Shown: positions 8,927 through 18,896, counted from the stretch's first letter. The stretch: 60,812 bases of DNA from UBA7887 sp964408735 (GCA_964408735.1 CAYPAX010000015.1:1-60812), one strand, 5' to 3'. Numbers and translations are program-made. Notes: generated by a model from the sequence alone, not told the origin.

Positions 8927-10066
8927 CTATGCCATAGGGCAGCCGTAGCGCCGCGCTTCGTCGTACATCGCCAGCACGTTGGCCGGCGGCACGTCGGGCT
9001 GGATGTTGTGCACCGCGGTCAACACCAGACCGCCGCCCTCGCCCAGGGTGTCGATGATGTGGCGGGTCTCCCGGCGCACCTCGTCCTCGTCACCCTGAGG
9101 CATCACGTGCTGGGTATCGACGCCGCCCCAGAAGGCCATCTTGTCACCGAAATCGCGCTTCAGGCGCTCCGGCTCCATGCCCTTGGCCGCCACCTGGACC
9201 GGGTTGATGGCATCGACGCCGATCTCGGCCAGGTCGTCGATCAGGTTGGCCACGGCACCGCAGGAGTGGAACACCACCTTGACGTCGGCAGCCTGCTTGA
9301 CCCGGCCGATCACCATGGCCTGGTGGGGCTTGACCATGCGGCGGTAGATCTGGGGATCGAAAACGGTCGTCTGTTGCGTCGACATGTCATCGCCGAAGAA
9401 GACGATGTCGATGAATTCGCCGGCTTCCGCGAGAGCGTTTTCGGCCACCCTGGCGCAGTATTCGCTGCCGTGCTCCATCATTCGGCTGGCCATCTCGGGT
9501 CGCTTGTAAAGGTCGATCAGCCATTCGCCATAGCCGCGCATGAACTGGGCTTCGTGAACCACGCCGAGGCGGATGTTGAGAATGATGGCATGGTCGCCGG
9601 CCTGGCGCAGCGCCTCGGCACGCTCGCGAAAGCCGCGATAGAGGCCAGGATTGTCGGGATCCGGCCAGTCGTGATTTTCCACGTCGCTCAGTGTGACATC
9701 TTTTTTCTGAAAGGGTCCGCCGACGCTGAGATAGGGGCCGTCGCCCGTCTTGCCCCAGACAACACCCCATTCGTCGACGAAATTGTCCTCGTCGATGTCC
9801 CTTTGGCAGCCGCCCTCATAGGGGCTGAGCGCGAGCAGCCGGGTGTCGACGTCGAAATAGTCGAGCACCGAGCTATGGGGCACCGGGCAGCGGCCCCGGC
9901 GCATGCCCATCTCGGCGTCGTGCTCGAGCCCCATATGCCGCTTGAGCTTTTCGTAGGCGGTGAAATAGACGGTGCTGGCGTAGGTGCCACCGAGATCGAT
10001 CGGCAGCCGGTCCGGCTGTTGGCGGTTGAGAGCGGCCAGAACACGCTCCCTGCGGGTCATGCTCAT
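8927..10066 (-). CDS. Uroporphyrinogen decarboxylase-family protein (methyltransferase-like, not HemE)
   Basis: Belongs to the URO-D superfamily branch related to cobalamin methyltransferases (MtaA/CmuA type). It opens with TRRERVLAALNRQQPDRLPIDLGG, typical of that branch, and has FHSCGAVANLIDDL in the second half, where the cobamide:CoM methyltransferases place metal ligands, then DAINPVQ and FWGGVDTQ. At 379 residues it is longer than HemE and lacks HemE's usual N-terminal decarboxylase signature. No corrinoid protein gene is next to it, so a methyl transfer role is inference. Two in-frame ATGs (10066, 10060) are possible starts. Confidence 0.88.
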   Translation of the reverse strand: MSMTRRERVLAALNRQQPDRLPIDLGGTYASTVYFTAYEKLKRHMGLEHDAEMGMRRGRCPVPHSSVLDYFDVDTRLLALSPYEGGCQRDIDEDNFVDEWGVVWGKTGDGPYLSVGGPFQKKDVTLSDVENHDWPDPDNPGLYRGFRERAEALRQAGDHAIILNIRLGVVHEAQFMRGYGEWLIDLYKRPEMASRMMEHGSEYCARVAENALAEAGEFIDIVFFGDDMSTQQTTVFDPQIYRRMVKPHQAMVIGRVKQAADVKVVFHSCGAVANLIDDLAEIGVDAINPVQVAAKGMEPERLKRDFGDKMAFWGGVDTQHVMPQGDEDEVRRETRHIIDTLGEGGGLVLTAVHNIQPDVPPANVLAMYDEARRYGCPMA

Positions 10067-10175
10067 CGTCGGTATCCTCGATTTCGGGCCGCCATCGCAC
10101 CATGCCGGCCGGGAACCGCCTCCACCGCAATAGTGTAGCCAGCCGCACCGCCGCCAGCAACTCCGCTCGGATAGC

Positions 10176-11177
10176 CTAGACGCCGATCACGATCTTGCCG
10201 AAGTGCCCGGCGGCCTGCATGGCGTGATAGGCGGCGGGCGCCTCGTCGAAGGCCACGCTATGGTCGATGACCGGCTTGAGCCCGTTCGCCGCGATGGCGT
10301 TGTTCATGCGCCGGAACATGGCCTGGCTGCCGACGTAGATACCATGCACCGTCAAGGACTTGCGCATGATGGCGACGGGGTTCACCTGACCGCCGGTGAG
10401 AATGCCGATCAGCGCCACATGGCCGCCCACCCGCGCCGCCTCGACCGAGCGCTCCAAGGTGCCGGCGCCGCCCACCTCGACGACATGATCGACGCCGCCG
10501 CCGCTCATCTCGGCCACCGGGCCATGCCATTCCGGATGCTCGCGGTAGTTCAGGGTCTGCCAGGCGCCCATCTCGCGGGCCCGGGCCAGCTTGTCGTCGC
10601 TGCTCGAGAGCACGATCGCGCGGGCGCCGTGCATGGCGCAGAACTGCAAGGCGAATATCGAGACACCGCCGGTGCCGAGCAGCAGAACCGTCTCGCCCCC
10701 CTTGACCTGGCCTTTCTCCACCAAGGCATGCCAGGCCGTGAGCGCCGCACAAGGCAAGGTCGCTGCTTCCTCGAAAGTCAGGTGATCCGGGATCGGCACC
10801 ACCCCGTCCGCCGCCAGCACGACCTCCTCGGCCAGCATGCCGTCCACGGCGCCGCCCATGGCGCTGGCCATGGCGGCCGCGCTGATCGCGCCATCGACCC
10901 AGGCCTGGAAGAAACAGCCCGCCACGCGGTCGCCGACAGCGATGCCCTCGACGCCATCGCCGACCGCCGTCACCTCGCCGGCACCGTCGGAGTTGGGAAT
11001 GCGCGGAAAGGCAACGCCGCGGGGCACAGGATCGCTGATGATCATCAGGTCGCGGTAGTTGACGGAATTCGCCCGCACCCGCACCCGCACCTGACCCGGC
11101 CCGGGCTCTGGCGTCGACCGATCTGCGGCCACCAAGGCGTCTATGCCGCCACCCGACTGAATCTCATAGGCTCGCAT
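10176..11177 (-). CDS. Zinc-type alcohol dehydrogenase / quinone oxidoreductase family (MDR) protein
   Basis: NAD(P)-dependent oxidoreductase of the medium-chain family, 333 residues. The N-terminal GroES-like domain (PGPGQVRVRVRANSVNYRDL, then IPNSDGAGEVTAVGDGV) and a Rossmann domain with LLGTGGVSIFALQFC are clear. The usual catalytic Cys/His zinc set at the N-terminus is not obvious (NYRD replaces the C-H-x-D start), suggesting the zinc-free quinone-reductase-like branch. The start ATG 11177 has GGAG upstream. It is the last gene of the gat strand run, 33 bases after gatB, and may be cotranscribed. Confidence 0.9.
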   Translation of the reverse strand: MRAYEIQSGGGIDALVAADRSTPEPGPGQVRVRVRANSVNYRDLMIISDPVPRGVAFPRIPNSDGAGEVTAVGDGVEGIAVGDRVAGCFFQAWVDGAISAAAMASAMGGAVDGMLAEEVVLAADGVVPIPDHLTFEEAATLPCAALTAWHALVEKGQVKGGETVLLLGTGGVSIFALQFCAMHGARAIVLSSSDDKLARAREMGAWQTLNYREHPEWHGPVAEMSGGGVDHVVEVGGAGTLERSVEAARVGGHVALIGILTGGQVNPVAIMRKSLTVHGIYVGSQAMFRRMNNAIAANGLKPVIDHSVAFDEAPAAYHAMQAAGHFGKIVIGV

Positions 11178-11210
11178 TCTGGAGCACTCCCTTTTTGCTG
11201 TTCCGACGTC

Positions 11211-12656
11211 TCACTCGGCGAGCTTCCGCCGCAGGATCTCGTTGACCGTGCCGGGGTTCGCCTTGCCCTTGGTGGCCTTCATGACCTGGCCGACGAAGAA
11301 GCCCATGAGCTTCTCCTTGCCGCCCTTGAAATCGGCCACCTGGTCCGGGTTCGCCGCCAGCACTTTGTCGATCTCGGCCTCGATGGCGCCGGAATCGCTG
11401 ACCTGCTCCAGGCCCTCTGCGGCAACGATCTCGCCAGCATCGCGGCCGCTTTCGAACATGGTCTCGAAGACCTTCTTGGCGATGCTGCCCGATATGGTGC
11501 CGGCCGCCACGAGGTCGAGCAGGCCGCCCAGGTTGCCCGGCGTGACCTTGGACTCGGCGATATCCTGCCCCGAGGCGTTCAGCGCCCGGCCAAGCTCGAC
11601 GCGAACCCAGTTCGCCGCCACGCGCGCGTCGCGCCCCTCGGCCACGGCCTCGAAGAAATCGGCGCGCTCGCCATCGGCGACCAGCATCGCCGCATCGTCA
11701 TGGGTCAGACCATAGTCATCGATGAAGCGCTGCTTGCGCGCATCGGGAAGCTCGGACATCTCTGCAGCGAGGCGCGCCACGCGCTCTTCGCTAAGCACAA
11801 GCGGCAGCAGGTCGGGGTCCGGGAAGTAGCGGTAGTCGTGTGCCTCTTCCTTCGAGCGCATGGAGCGCGTCTCGTCGCGATCGGGATCGAACAGGCGCGT
11901 CTCCTGCCTGATCGTGCCGCCATCCTCGATGATGGCGATCTGGCGTGCCGCCTCGATCTCGATGGCGCGTCTGAGGAAACGGATGGAGTTCAGGTTCTTG
12001 ATCTCGCAGCGCGTGCCAAGCTCATCGCCTGGACGGCGCACCGAGACATTGGCGTCGGCGCGCATCGAGCCCTGCTCCATATTGCCGTCGCAGGTGCCGA
12101 TGCTGCGCAGGATGGCGCGCAGCTTGGTGACGTAGAGCCCGGCCTCCTCGGCACTGCGCATGTCCGGCTCGGAGACGATCTCCATCAGCGGCACCCCCGA
12201 CCTGTTGAGATCGACGCAGGTGCTGTTGGGGTGGCGATCGTGGATGCTCTTGCCGGCATCCTGCTCAAGATGCAGCCGCGTGATGCCGATGCAGCGCTCG
12301 CTGCCGTCGTCCATATCGAGTGTGATCTCGCCGCGCCCGACGATGGGGCGTGTGAACTGGGATATCTGATAACCCTGGGGCAGGTCGGGATAGAAATAGT
12401 TCTTGCGGTCGAACACCGAGACACGATGGATTTCGGCGCCCAGGGCAAGGCCGGTGCGCACGGCCTGATCGACGACATGGTCGTTGATCACCGGCAGCAT
12501 GCCGGGCATGGCGGCATCGACCAGCGAGACCTGCGAGTTCGGCTCGGCCCCGAAGGCCGTGGCGGCACCCGAGAAGAGCTTGGACTGCGAGACCACCTGG
12601 GCGTGGACCTCGAGCCCGATGACGAGCTCCCACTCGCCGGTGCGCCCTTCCATCAT
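11211..12656 (-). CDS. gatB: Aspartyl/glutamyl-tRNA(Asn/Gln) amidotransferase subunit B
   Basis: tRNA-binding kinase/transamidase subunit that activates Glu-tRNA(Gln) or Asp-tRNA(Asn) and converts it with ammonia from GatA. It is full length (481 residues), with WELVIGLEVHAQV at the start, the PGMLPVIN and YFYPDLPQGYQISQF motifs of the cradle domain, and the helical and YqeY tail ending GTVNEILRRKL. Its ATG overlaps the gatA stop within ATGATG, so the two are translationally coupled. Confidence 0.97.
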   Translation of the reverse strand: MMEGRTGEWELVIGLEVHAQVVSQSKLFSGAATAFGAEPNSQVSLVDAAMPGMLPVINDHVVDQAVRTGLALGAEIHRVSVFDRKNYFYPDLPQGYQISQFTRPIVGRGEITLDMDDGSERCIGITRLHLEQDAGKSIHDRHPNSTCVDLNRSGVPLMEIVSEPDMRSAEEAGLYVTKLRAILRSIGTCDGNMEQGSMRADANVSVRRPGDELGTRCEIKNLNSIRFLRRAIEIEAARQIAIIEDGGTIRQETRLFDPDRDETRSMRSKEEAHDYRYFPDPDLLPLVLSEERVARLAAEMSELPDARKQRFIDDYGLTHDDAAMLVADGERADFFEAVAEGRDARVAANWVRVELGRALNASGQDIAESKVTPGNLGGLLDLVAAGTISGSIAKKVFETMFESGRDAGEIVAAEGLEQVSDSGAIEAEIDKVLAANPDQVADFKGGKEKLMGFFVGQVMKATKGKANPGTVNEILRRKLAE

Positions 12657-14137
12657 GATGCGCCTCCGTCTACGGTAAAGGCCGGTGCGGCGGTGAAACC
12701 GGCCCGGCTCTCCAAGGCCTCGGCACCGCGCAGCAGCGTCTCTTCCGCGAAAGGCTGGCCGATCAATTGCAAGGCGAGCGGCAGGCCGTCCGCCGACAAG
12801 CCGGCCGGCAGCGATATCGCCGGCAGCCCGGCCAGGCTCGACGGCACCGTGAAGACATCGTTGAGATACATGGCCAGCGGATCGTCGGCCTTCTCGCCGA
12901 TGGCGAAGGCGGTAAACGGCGTCGTCGGCGTCAGGATGAGATCGACCTTGCCAAAGGCTTCCGAGAAATCGCGGGCGATCAGGCTGCGCACCCGTTGCGC
13001 CCGCAAGTAATAGGCATCGTAGTAGCCGGCGGACAGCACATAGGTGCCGATGAGGATGCGGCGGCGAACCTCGGCACCGAAGCCCTCGCCGCGGGTGCGC
13101 TCATATTGGTCGTCAAGATCCTCGCCCCCGACGCGAAGGCCGTATTTGACGCCGTCATAGCGGGCCAGGTTCGACGAGGCCTCGGCGGGCGCGATGATGT
13201 AATAGGCCGGCAGCGCATATTTGGTGTGAGGCAGCGAGACATCGACGATCTCGGCCCCGGCTTCGCGCAGCCATTCGATTCCGCTTTGCCATAAGGAATC
13301 GATCTCGTCGGCCATGCCGTCGACCCGGTATTCCCATGGCACGCCAATCCTGAGGCCCTTGATGCCGCCGCCCAGCGCCGCTTCATAATCGGGCACGGGA
13401 CGATCGACCGAGGTCGAATCCTTGGGGTCGTGACCGGCAATGGCGCCGAGGGTGATCGCGGCGTCTCGCACGCTGCGGGTCAGCGGGCCGGCCTGGTCGA
13501 GGGAGCTGGCAAAGGCGACGATGCCCCAGCGCGAGCAGCGCCCGTAGGTGGGCTTGAGACCGACCACACCACAGAAGGCAGCCGGCTGGCGGATCGAGCC
13601 GCCGGTATCGGTGCCCAGCGCCGCCGGCACCGCGCGCGCCGCCACGATGGCGGCCGAGCCGCCCGAGCTGCCACCCGGCACCAAGGGCCGGTTGTCGCCG
13701 GCACGCCGCCAGGGGTTCTCGACCGAGCCGTGATAGCTGGTGGTGTTGGACGAGCCCATGGCGAACTCGTCGAGATTGGTCTTGCCGATGCCGATGGCGC
13801 CCGCCGCGGCCAGATTGGCGGTCACCGTGGATTCGTAGGGCGGCACGAAGCCGTCAAGAATGTGCGACCCCGCCGCCGTGGCCACGCCGTCGGTGCAGAA
13901 CAGATCCTTGATCGCCACCGGCACGCCATCGAGCGGGCGCGCCTTGCCCTCGGCGCGGCGCGCATCGGCCTGCTCGGCCGACGCCAGTGCCTGCTCGCCC
14001 GTGGTCGTGACATAGGCATTGAGCGGCGCGGCCGCCGCCGCGGCCTCCACATGCGCCGCCACCAGCTCCGCCGCCGACATGTCGCCGGCGGCAAGGCCGT
14101 CGCGCATCCGCGCCAGACTGAGACCGACCAGGGCCAT
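12653..14137 (-). CDS. gatA: Glutamyl-tRNA(Gln) amidotransferase subunit A
   Basis: Glutaminase/amidase subunit of GatCAB; it releases ammonia from glutamine and channels it to GatB. At 494 residues it shows the amidase triad: Lys in PVAIKDLFCT, cis-Ser in GGSSGGSAA and nucleophile Ser in GTDTGGSIRQPA. The start ATG at 14137 shares one base with the gatC stop (TAATG), and the family N-terminus begins there; the longer open frame upstream runs through gatC in another phase. Confidence 0.97.
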   Translation of the reverse strand: MALVGLSLARMRDGLAAGDMSAAELVAAHVEAAAAAAPLNAYVTTTGEQALASAEQADARRAEGKARPLDGVPVAIKDLFCTDGVATAAGSHILDGFVPPYESTVTANLAAAGAIGIGKTNLDEFAMGSSNTTSYHGSVENPWRRAGDNRPLVPGGSSGGSAAIVAARAVPAALGTDTGGSIRQPAAFCGVVGLKPTYGRCSRWGIVAFASSLDQAGPLTRSVRDAAITLGAIAGHDPKDSTSVDRPVPDYEAALGGGIKGLRIGVPWEYRVDGMADEIDSLWQSGIEWLREAGAEIVDVSLPHTKYALPAYYIIAPAEASSNLARYDGVKYGLRVGGEDLDDQYERTRGEGFGAEVRRRILIGTYVLSAGYYDAYYLRAQRVRSLIARDFSEAFGKVDLILTPTTPFTAFAIGEKADDPLAMYLNDVFTVPSSLAGLPAISLPAGLSADGLPLALQLIGQPFAEETLLRGAEALESRAGFTAAPAFTVDGGAS

Positions 14138-14427
14138 TATTCGATGACCTTCGGCACGAGGAAGAAGCCGTCTTCGCTGTGCGGCGCATTGGCGGTGACA
14201 CGTTCCATATAGCCGCCGTCGGTCACCACGTCCTGGCGCGCGGGCAGGGCCACGTTGACGACACTGGTCATGGGCTCGACGCCCTCGACATCGACTTCCG
14301 AAAGCTGCTCGACCCAACCAAGAATATTGGAAAGCTCGCCCGCCAGGTGGTCGAGCTCCTCGTCGGCGACGCGGATGCGCGCCAATTTCGCGATATGGGC
14401 CACTGTCGCCCTGTCGAGCGCCATCAT
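14137..14427 (-). CDS. gatC: Asp-tRNA(Asn)/Glu-tRNA(Gln) amidotransferase subunit C
   Basis: Small structural subunit that wraps GatA and GatB. The 96-residue protein has the conserved VAHIAKLARIRVADEELDH start, ILGWVEQLSEVDVEGVEPM in the middle and the terminal SEDGFFLVPKVIE. It is the first gene of gatCAB, with GGAGAG before its ATG. The presence of the complex implies indirect formation of Gln-tRNA and/or Asn-tRNA in this organism. Confidence 0.96.
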   Translation of the reverse strand: MMALDRATVAHIAKLARIRVADEELDHLAGELSNILGWVEQLSEVDVEGVEPMTSVVNVALPARQDVVTDGGYMERVTANAPHSEDGFFLVPKVIE

Positions 14428-14493
14428 TTCTCTCCATCTCGAATAAGTGCGGGCGCAGCTCTAGCACCCGCAGCAAGCCGTGGGCAAGCGCGA

Positions 14494-17400
14494 CTATTCG
14501 GCGGCTTCCAGGCGTGGCCTCGCGGCGGGCGGCTTGGGCTCGCGGCGCCAGCGCAAATCGTGCTGGATGGCGATCAGGGCCGGCACCACGATCAGCACCA
14601 GAACCGTCGTCGCCAGGAGGCCGAAAACGATGGTCAGCGCCATCGGCTTGAGGAACTGCGCCTGCAGGCTGGTTTCCGACAGCAGCGGCAGCAGGCCGCC
14701 GATGGTGGTCAAAGAGGTCAGGATGACCGCGCGCAAGCGATCGCGGGCGCCGCCCACTATGGCGTCGCGCAAAGGCTGGCCGTCGCGCAAGCGCTCGTCG
14801 ATGGTCGTCACCAGAATGATCGAGTCGTTGACCACGATGCCGGAGACGCCGAGCAGGCCGATCAGGCTCAGAATGGTCACGTCGTAGCCCAGCAACAAAT
14901 GCCCGAGTATGGCGCCGACGCCGGCGAACGGGATGATCGCCATGACCACCACGGGCCGCGAATAGCTGGCGAAGACCCAGGCCAGGATGATGTAGATCGC
15001 AGCCAGGCCGGAGACCGCGCCGAGACGCATATCCGCCAAAGTCTCAGCCTGCTCCTCCGCCTTGCCGGCAAAACGATACTCGACATTGTGAGTGGCGGCG
15101 AAGGCCGGCATCACGTCCGCCTCCAATGCCGCCACCAGCTCGGCGGCATTGCTTACCGCCTCGTCGACTTCGGCGGTGACGCTGACCTCGCGGATGCCGT
15201 CCTCGCGGCGAATGACGGCGAAACCCTGGTCGGCGCGCACGCTGACGACCTGGCTCAAGGGCACCTCGGCGCCGCCGGGGCTGCGCAGATAGAGCCCGCG
15301 CAGGGTTTCCGCCGCAATACCCGTACGCGGCAGCTGCACCCGCACCAGCACTTCTTCGTCGCCGCGCGCGAAGCGCCGCGCGATGGCGCCCTCGAAGGCG
15401 TGGCGAACCTGGGTGCCGACGGACTCGCTGGTAAAGCCGAGCGCGCGCCCGCGCGGCGTCACCTCCAGCACCAGCTCCTCCTTGCCCCAGGGCAGGTTGT
15501 CGGAGGCATCGCTGACGCCGGCAAATTCGGCCAGGCGCTCGCTGAGCGCCAGCGCCGCATCCTTCAGCGTGGCGGCATCGCCGCCGGACAGCCTGACGTC
15601 GAGATCGCGCCCCGGCGGGCCGCCCTGGCGCTCGCGGATGGTCAGGCTTTCGAGGCCAGGCTGATCGACAATCGCCTCGCGCCAGGCTCCGATCAGCTCG
15701 ACCGTGCGCACATCACGACGCTCCGAGGGCAACAGCTCCACGACCATGCCGCCGATATGGTCGCCCTTGGACTGTTGCGCCGCGCCCTGCCCGCCCACGG
15801 GCACGCCGATCTTGGCCAGGCCAAAGCGCACCACCTTGCCGCCCAAGCCCTCGTTTGTGGCGGCCAACGATCGTTCCAGCTCGCCGACCATGGCCTCGGC
15901 GCGCGCCCGCGGCGTTCCCGGCGCGAAACCGAAATTGGCATAGACCACATCGCCCTCGGGCGAAGGAAAGAAGACGAACTGCACCCGGCCGCCGACGATC
16001 AAGCCAACGCAGAGAATCAGGGCGCCGAAGGTGGCAGCGATGGTGGCCCAGCGCCATTCGACACAAAATCCGACAAAACGGCGAAACGGGCCGTCGCGAA
16101 AGCGGTCGAACGCCCCGTTGAAGCCGCGGCGGAAGCGCGAAGCGGCCTCCGGATTACCGACCAGGGCGCCACGCAGATGCCCCGGCAGCACGAGAAAGCA
16201 TTCGATTAGACTGGCGATCAGCACCGCGACCACCACCAGCGGGATGGCACGCAGAATCTCGCCGATGATGCCGGAGATGATGGTCACCGGCACGAACGCC
16301 GCCATGGTCGTCAGCGAGGCCGCCATGACCGGCGCCAGCATGCGCCGCGCGCCGCTTTCGGCGGCACCCAGATTATCGGCACCCCCTAAGCGCCGCGCCA
16401 TGGCGTGCTCGCCGACCACGATGGCGTCATCGACGATGATGCCGATCATCATGATCAGGGCGAACAGGCTGACCATGTTGATCGATTGGCCAGTCGCCAG
16501 CATCACGGCGAGGGCCGCCATCACCGAGACCGGAATGCCGACCGCAACCCACAGCGCGACGCCACCATTGAGAAAGAGAAACAACACGCCGACCACCAGC
16601 ACCAGGCCGCCCAAGCCGTTGCGCAGCAGCAGGTTTATGCGCTCCTGGATCAGGTTCGCCTTGAGGTCGAACTGCTCCATGCGCAGGCTCGCTGGCAAGG
16701 TGGGCGCAAGCTCGGCCACGGTGGCATTGACGATGCCGGCGATCTCCAGGGCATCTTTGCCGACGGCGCGCTGAATGTGCAGCTCGATGGCGGGCATGCC
16801 GTCGAGCAGCGCGATGGGAGCCCCCTCCTCGACCGCATCACGAACGGTGGCGATATCGCCGAGCAGGATCTTCTGGCCACCGCCCGTGGCGCGAACCTCG
16901 ATGTCGCGAAGGGAAGCCGGATCGCGGCCGCTGCCGACACTGCGTATCTGCAGCTCTGCGGCGCCACCGGTATCGCCCGAGGGCAGATCCTCGCTGCTCG
17001 CCTCCACCGCCCGCGCCACATCCGCCAAGGTGAGGTCGAGCTCCAGCAAGGTAGCCTGATCTATCTCGACCCAGACTTCGCTGTCGCGCGCACCGAATAG
17101 AGAGATCTTGTCTGCGCCGCGAGCCAGCAATTCGTCACGGACGCCCTTGGCGATGGCTTTGAGCGAGGCTTGCGGGAACGGCCCCGATATGACCAGACGG
17201 CTTACCGTGTCATAGTGGGCGATGCGCTTGATGACAGGCCGCTCGGCCGCCTCGGGCAAGGTGGTGACCTGGGCCACGGCCTGTTCGACGGCCGATAACC
17301 CGGCTTGCATGTCGGCGCCGGGATTGAACTCGACGGCAATCTGCCCGACCCCTTCCATGGCGGTGCCGAGCACGTTCTTCACGTCGTCGATAAAGCGCAG

Positions 17401-17625
17401 CTCTGGCTCCAGGGCTTCGACGATATTGGCCTCGACATCTTCGGCGCTGGCGCCCGGCCAGGTGACGCTGACGGTCACGAAATCGACCGAGAAGTCCGGG
17501 AAGAACTGGGTGTTGTGCCGCCCCAGTGCCAACAGCCCGCCGACCACCATCAACGCCATCACCAGGTTCGACGCCGTGGGATGGCGCGCGAAGATGCCGA
17601 TGGCGCCGCGGCGCTCGCCAGTCAT
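14494..17625 (-). CDS. RND efflux transporter permease (second system)
   Basis: Second inner-membrane RND exporter of the window, 1043 residues. It starts GIFARHPTASNLVMALMVVGGL and has the TM4 pair in IMIGIIVDDAIVVGEHAMARR. TM10 reads GLLGVSGIVVNDSIILVTT, with Asn where AcrB has Lys, as in a known sub-branch of HAE-type permeases. Cargo is unknown. Its ATG overlaps the adaptor stop (ATGA). Gene order adaptor-permease follows directly on the ABC importer operon. Confidence 0.95.
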   Translation of the reverse strand: MTGERRGAIGIFARHPTASNLVMALMVVGGLLALGRHNTQFFPDFSVDFVTVSVTWPGASAEDVEANIVEALEPELRFIDDVKNVLGTAMEGVGQIAVEFNPGADMQAGLSAVEQAVAQVTTLPEAAERPVIKRIAHYDTVSRLVISGPFPQASLKAIAKGVRDELLARGADKISLFGARDSEVWVEIDQATLLELDLTLADVARAVEASSEDLPSGDTGGAAELQIRSVGSGRDPASLRDIEVRATGGGQKILLGDIATVRDAVEEGAPIALLDGMPAIELHIQRAVGKDALEIAGIVNATVAELAPTLPASLRMEQFDLKANLIQERINLLLRNGLGGLVLVVGVLFLFLNGGVALWVAVGIPVSVMAALAVMLATGQSINMVSLFALIMMIGIIVDDAIVVGEHAMARRLGGADNLGAAESGARRMLAPVMAASLTTMAAFVPVTIISGIIGEILRAIPLVVVAVLIASLIECFLVLPGHLRGALVGNPEAASRFRRGFNGAFDRFRDGPFRRFVGFCVEWRWATIAATFGALILCVGLIVGGRVQFVFFPSPEGDVVYANFGFAPGTPRARAEAMVGELERSLAATNEGLGGKVVRFGLAKIGVPVGGQGAAQQSKGDHIGGMVVELLPSERRDVRTVELIGAWREAIVDQPGLESLTIRERQGGPPGRDLDVRLSGGDAATLKDAALALSERLAEFAGVSDASDNLPWGKEELVLEVTPRGRALGFTSESVGTQVRHAFEGAIARRFARGDEEVLVRVQLPRTGIAAETLRGLYLRSPGGAEVPLSQVVSVRADQGFAVIRREDGIREVSVTAEVDEAVSNAAELVAALEADVMPAFAATHNVEYRFAGKAEEQAETLADMRLGAVSGLAAIYIILAWVFASYSRPVVVMAIIPFAGVGAILGHLLLGYDVTILSLIGLLGVSGIVVNDSIILVTTIDERLRDGQPLRDAIVGGARDRLRAVILTSLTTIGGLLPLLSETSLQAQFLKPMALTIVFGLLATTVLVLIVVPALIAIQHDLRWRREPKPPAARPRLEAAE

Positions 17626-18896
17626 CTGACGCTCACCTTCACACCCGGGCCGATCTCCGTGAAGCGCGTGACGGCCACCTGCTCGCCCTCGCCGAGCTCG
17701 CCGATCACCAGGACGCTTTCGCCATCGCGGCGCTCCAGCGCCACGGCGCGCGGCTGCAAGCGGTCTTCGACCACCACATAGACCGTGGCATCGTCGTGCA
17801 GCGCCGTCGCCGGCAGACGCGCGACCTGGCGATAGCGCCGCCCTGGCACGGAGATCTCCACGAAGGCGCCTGGGCGCAAGCCGGCGAAGGCGTTCTTGCT
17901 AGGCTCGGTAAAGCGAGCAAAGGCCGTGACGCCGCCGCTGGCCGGATCGATCTCGCTGTCGATGCGATCGACCTCGGCGGCAAACCGGCGCAGACTGTCG
18001 CCGATGCGCCAACGCACTTCGGCGCCGCGCGGCGCGTCGGCCGCAGCATCGGCGAAGGCGCGGCCGAACTGGGTCTCGCTCATGTGAAAGCGAACTTCCA
18101 GGCGGCCGGAGTCGATCAATCGCGCCAGCAAATCGCCACGGGACAATTGTTCGCCAGGCTGGGCGCTGGCCTCGGCGATATAACCGGCGAAGGGCGCCTT
18201 GAGCGCGGTATCGGCCAGCGCCCGCTCTGCCCGTGCCAAGGCAGCCTCGGCGCGCGCGATGACCGCCGCCTGTTGCTCTATGCGGGCTTCCAATGTGCTG
18301 ATGGCCTGGCGCCGGGCGAGGCGTTGCGCTTCGGCCCGGCTCAAGGTCATGCGAGCCTCGTCGAGGCCTTTCTCCGAGACCGCATTGCCGACCAGGGACT
18401 CGCGCCGGGCCACATCGCGGCCGGTGATAGCAAGCTGGCGCTCGTCTTCGACCAGCATGGCACGCTCGACGGCAATTGCCGAGGTCATCTCGGCCCGCCG
18501 GGCCTTGGCCTCGTCAAGCCCTGCCCTGCGCTCGACCACATCCTGCTCGAAATCGAAGGGATCGATGCTGACCAGCACATCGCCCGCCTCGACCGTCCCA
18601 CCATCCACGAAATTGTCCGCAACGGACTGCACCGGGCCGCCGACCCGCGCCCGCAAGGCGACTTCGCGTGCCGCGACCACTTCGCCGAAGAGCACCAGAT
18701 CGGGTTGTTCGTCGGTGAATGCCACCGCCGATGTCTCCACCACCCAGACCTTTTCCTCGGGTGCGGCCGCCGGCACGTCGGACTTGGTCGCGACCAGACG
18801 CATCGCGCCGATCACGGCGACCGCGATCAGAACCAGCGGAATGACGACCTTGCGCGACCTTGTCACAGGCGGAAATCCTATTCTTTTCCGACGCAT
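17622..18896 (-). CDS. RND efflux periplasmic adaptor subunit (second system)
   Basis: Membrane-fusion protein of 424 residues with an N-terminal anchor (KVVIPLVLIAVAVIGAMRL), a long helical hairpin (about residues 115-225, rich in Ala, Arg and Glu), and the lipoyl half-motif APFAGYIAEASAQPGEQL. It couples translationally to the permease gene. Its start lies 24 bases after the last ABC ATPase gene, so readthrough from the importer operon is likely. Confidence 0.93.
   Translation of the reverse strand: MRRKRIGFPPVTRSRKVVIPLVLIAVAVIGAMRLVATKSDVPAAAPEEKVWVVETSAVAFTDEQPDLVLFGEVVAAREVALRARVGGPVQSVADNFVDGGTVEAGDVLVSIDPFDFEQDVVERRAGLDEAKARRAEMTSAIAVERAMLVEDERQLAITGRDVARRESLVGNAVSEKGLDEARMTLSRAEAQRLARRQAISTLEARIEQQAAVIARAEAALARAERALADTALKAPFAGYIAEASAQPGEQLSRGDLLARLIDSGRLEVRFHMSETQFGRAFADAAADAPRGAEVRWRIGDSLRRFAAEVDRIDSEIDPASGGVTAFARFTEPSKNAFAGLRPGAFVEISVPGRRYRQVARLPATALHDDATVYVVVEDRLQPRAVALERRDGESVLVIGELGEGEQVAVTRFTEIGPGVKVSVR

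Noticed and set aside
10203..13010. A 935-codon open frame on the plus strand antisense to the dehydrogenase, gatB and part of gatA
   Set aside because: It mirrors real genes on the other strand, is very rich in His, Arg and Asp, has no recognisable domain and no ribosome site; high-GC genomes produce such frames by chance.
14179..16209. A 676-codon plus-strand open frame antisense to gatC and the second RND permease
   Set aside because: Same reasoning; the permease in the other strand is unmistakable and full length.
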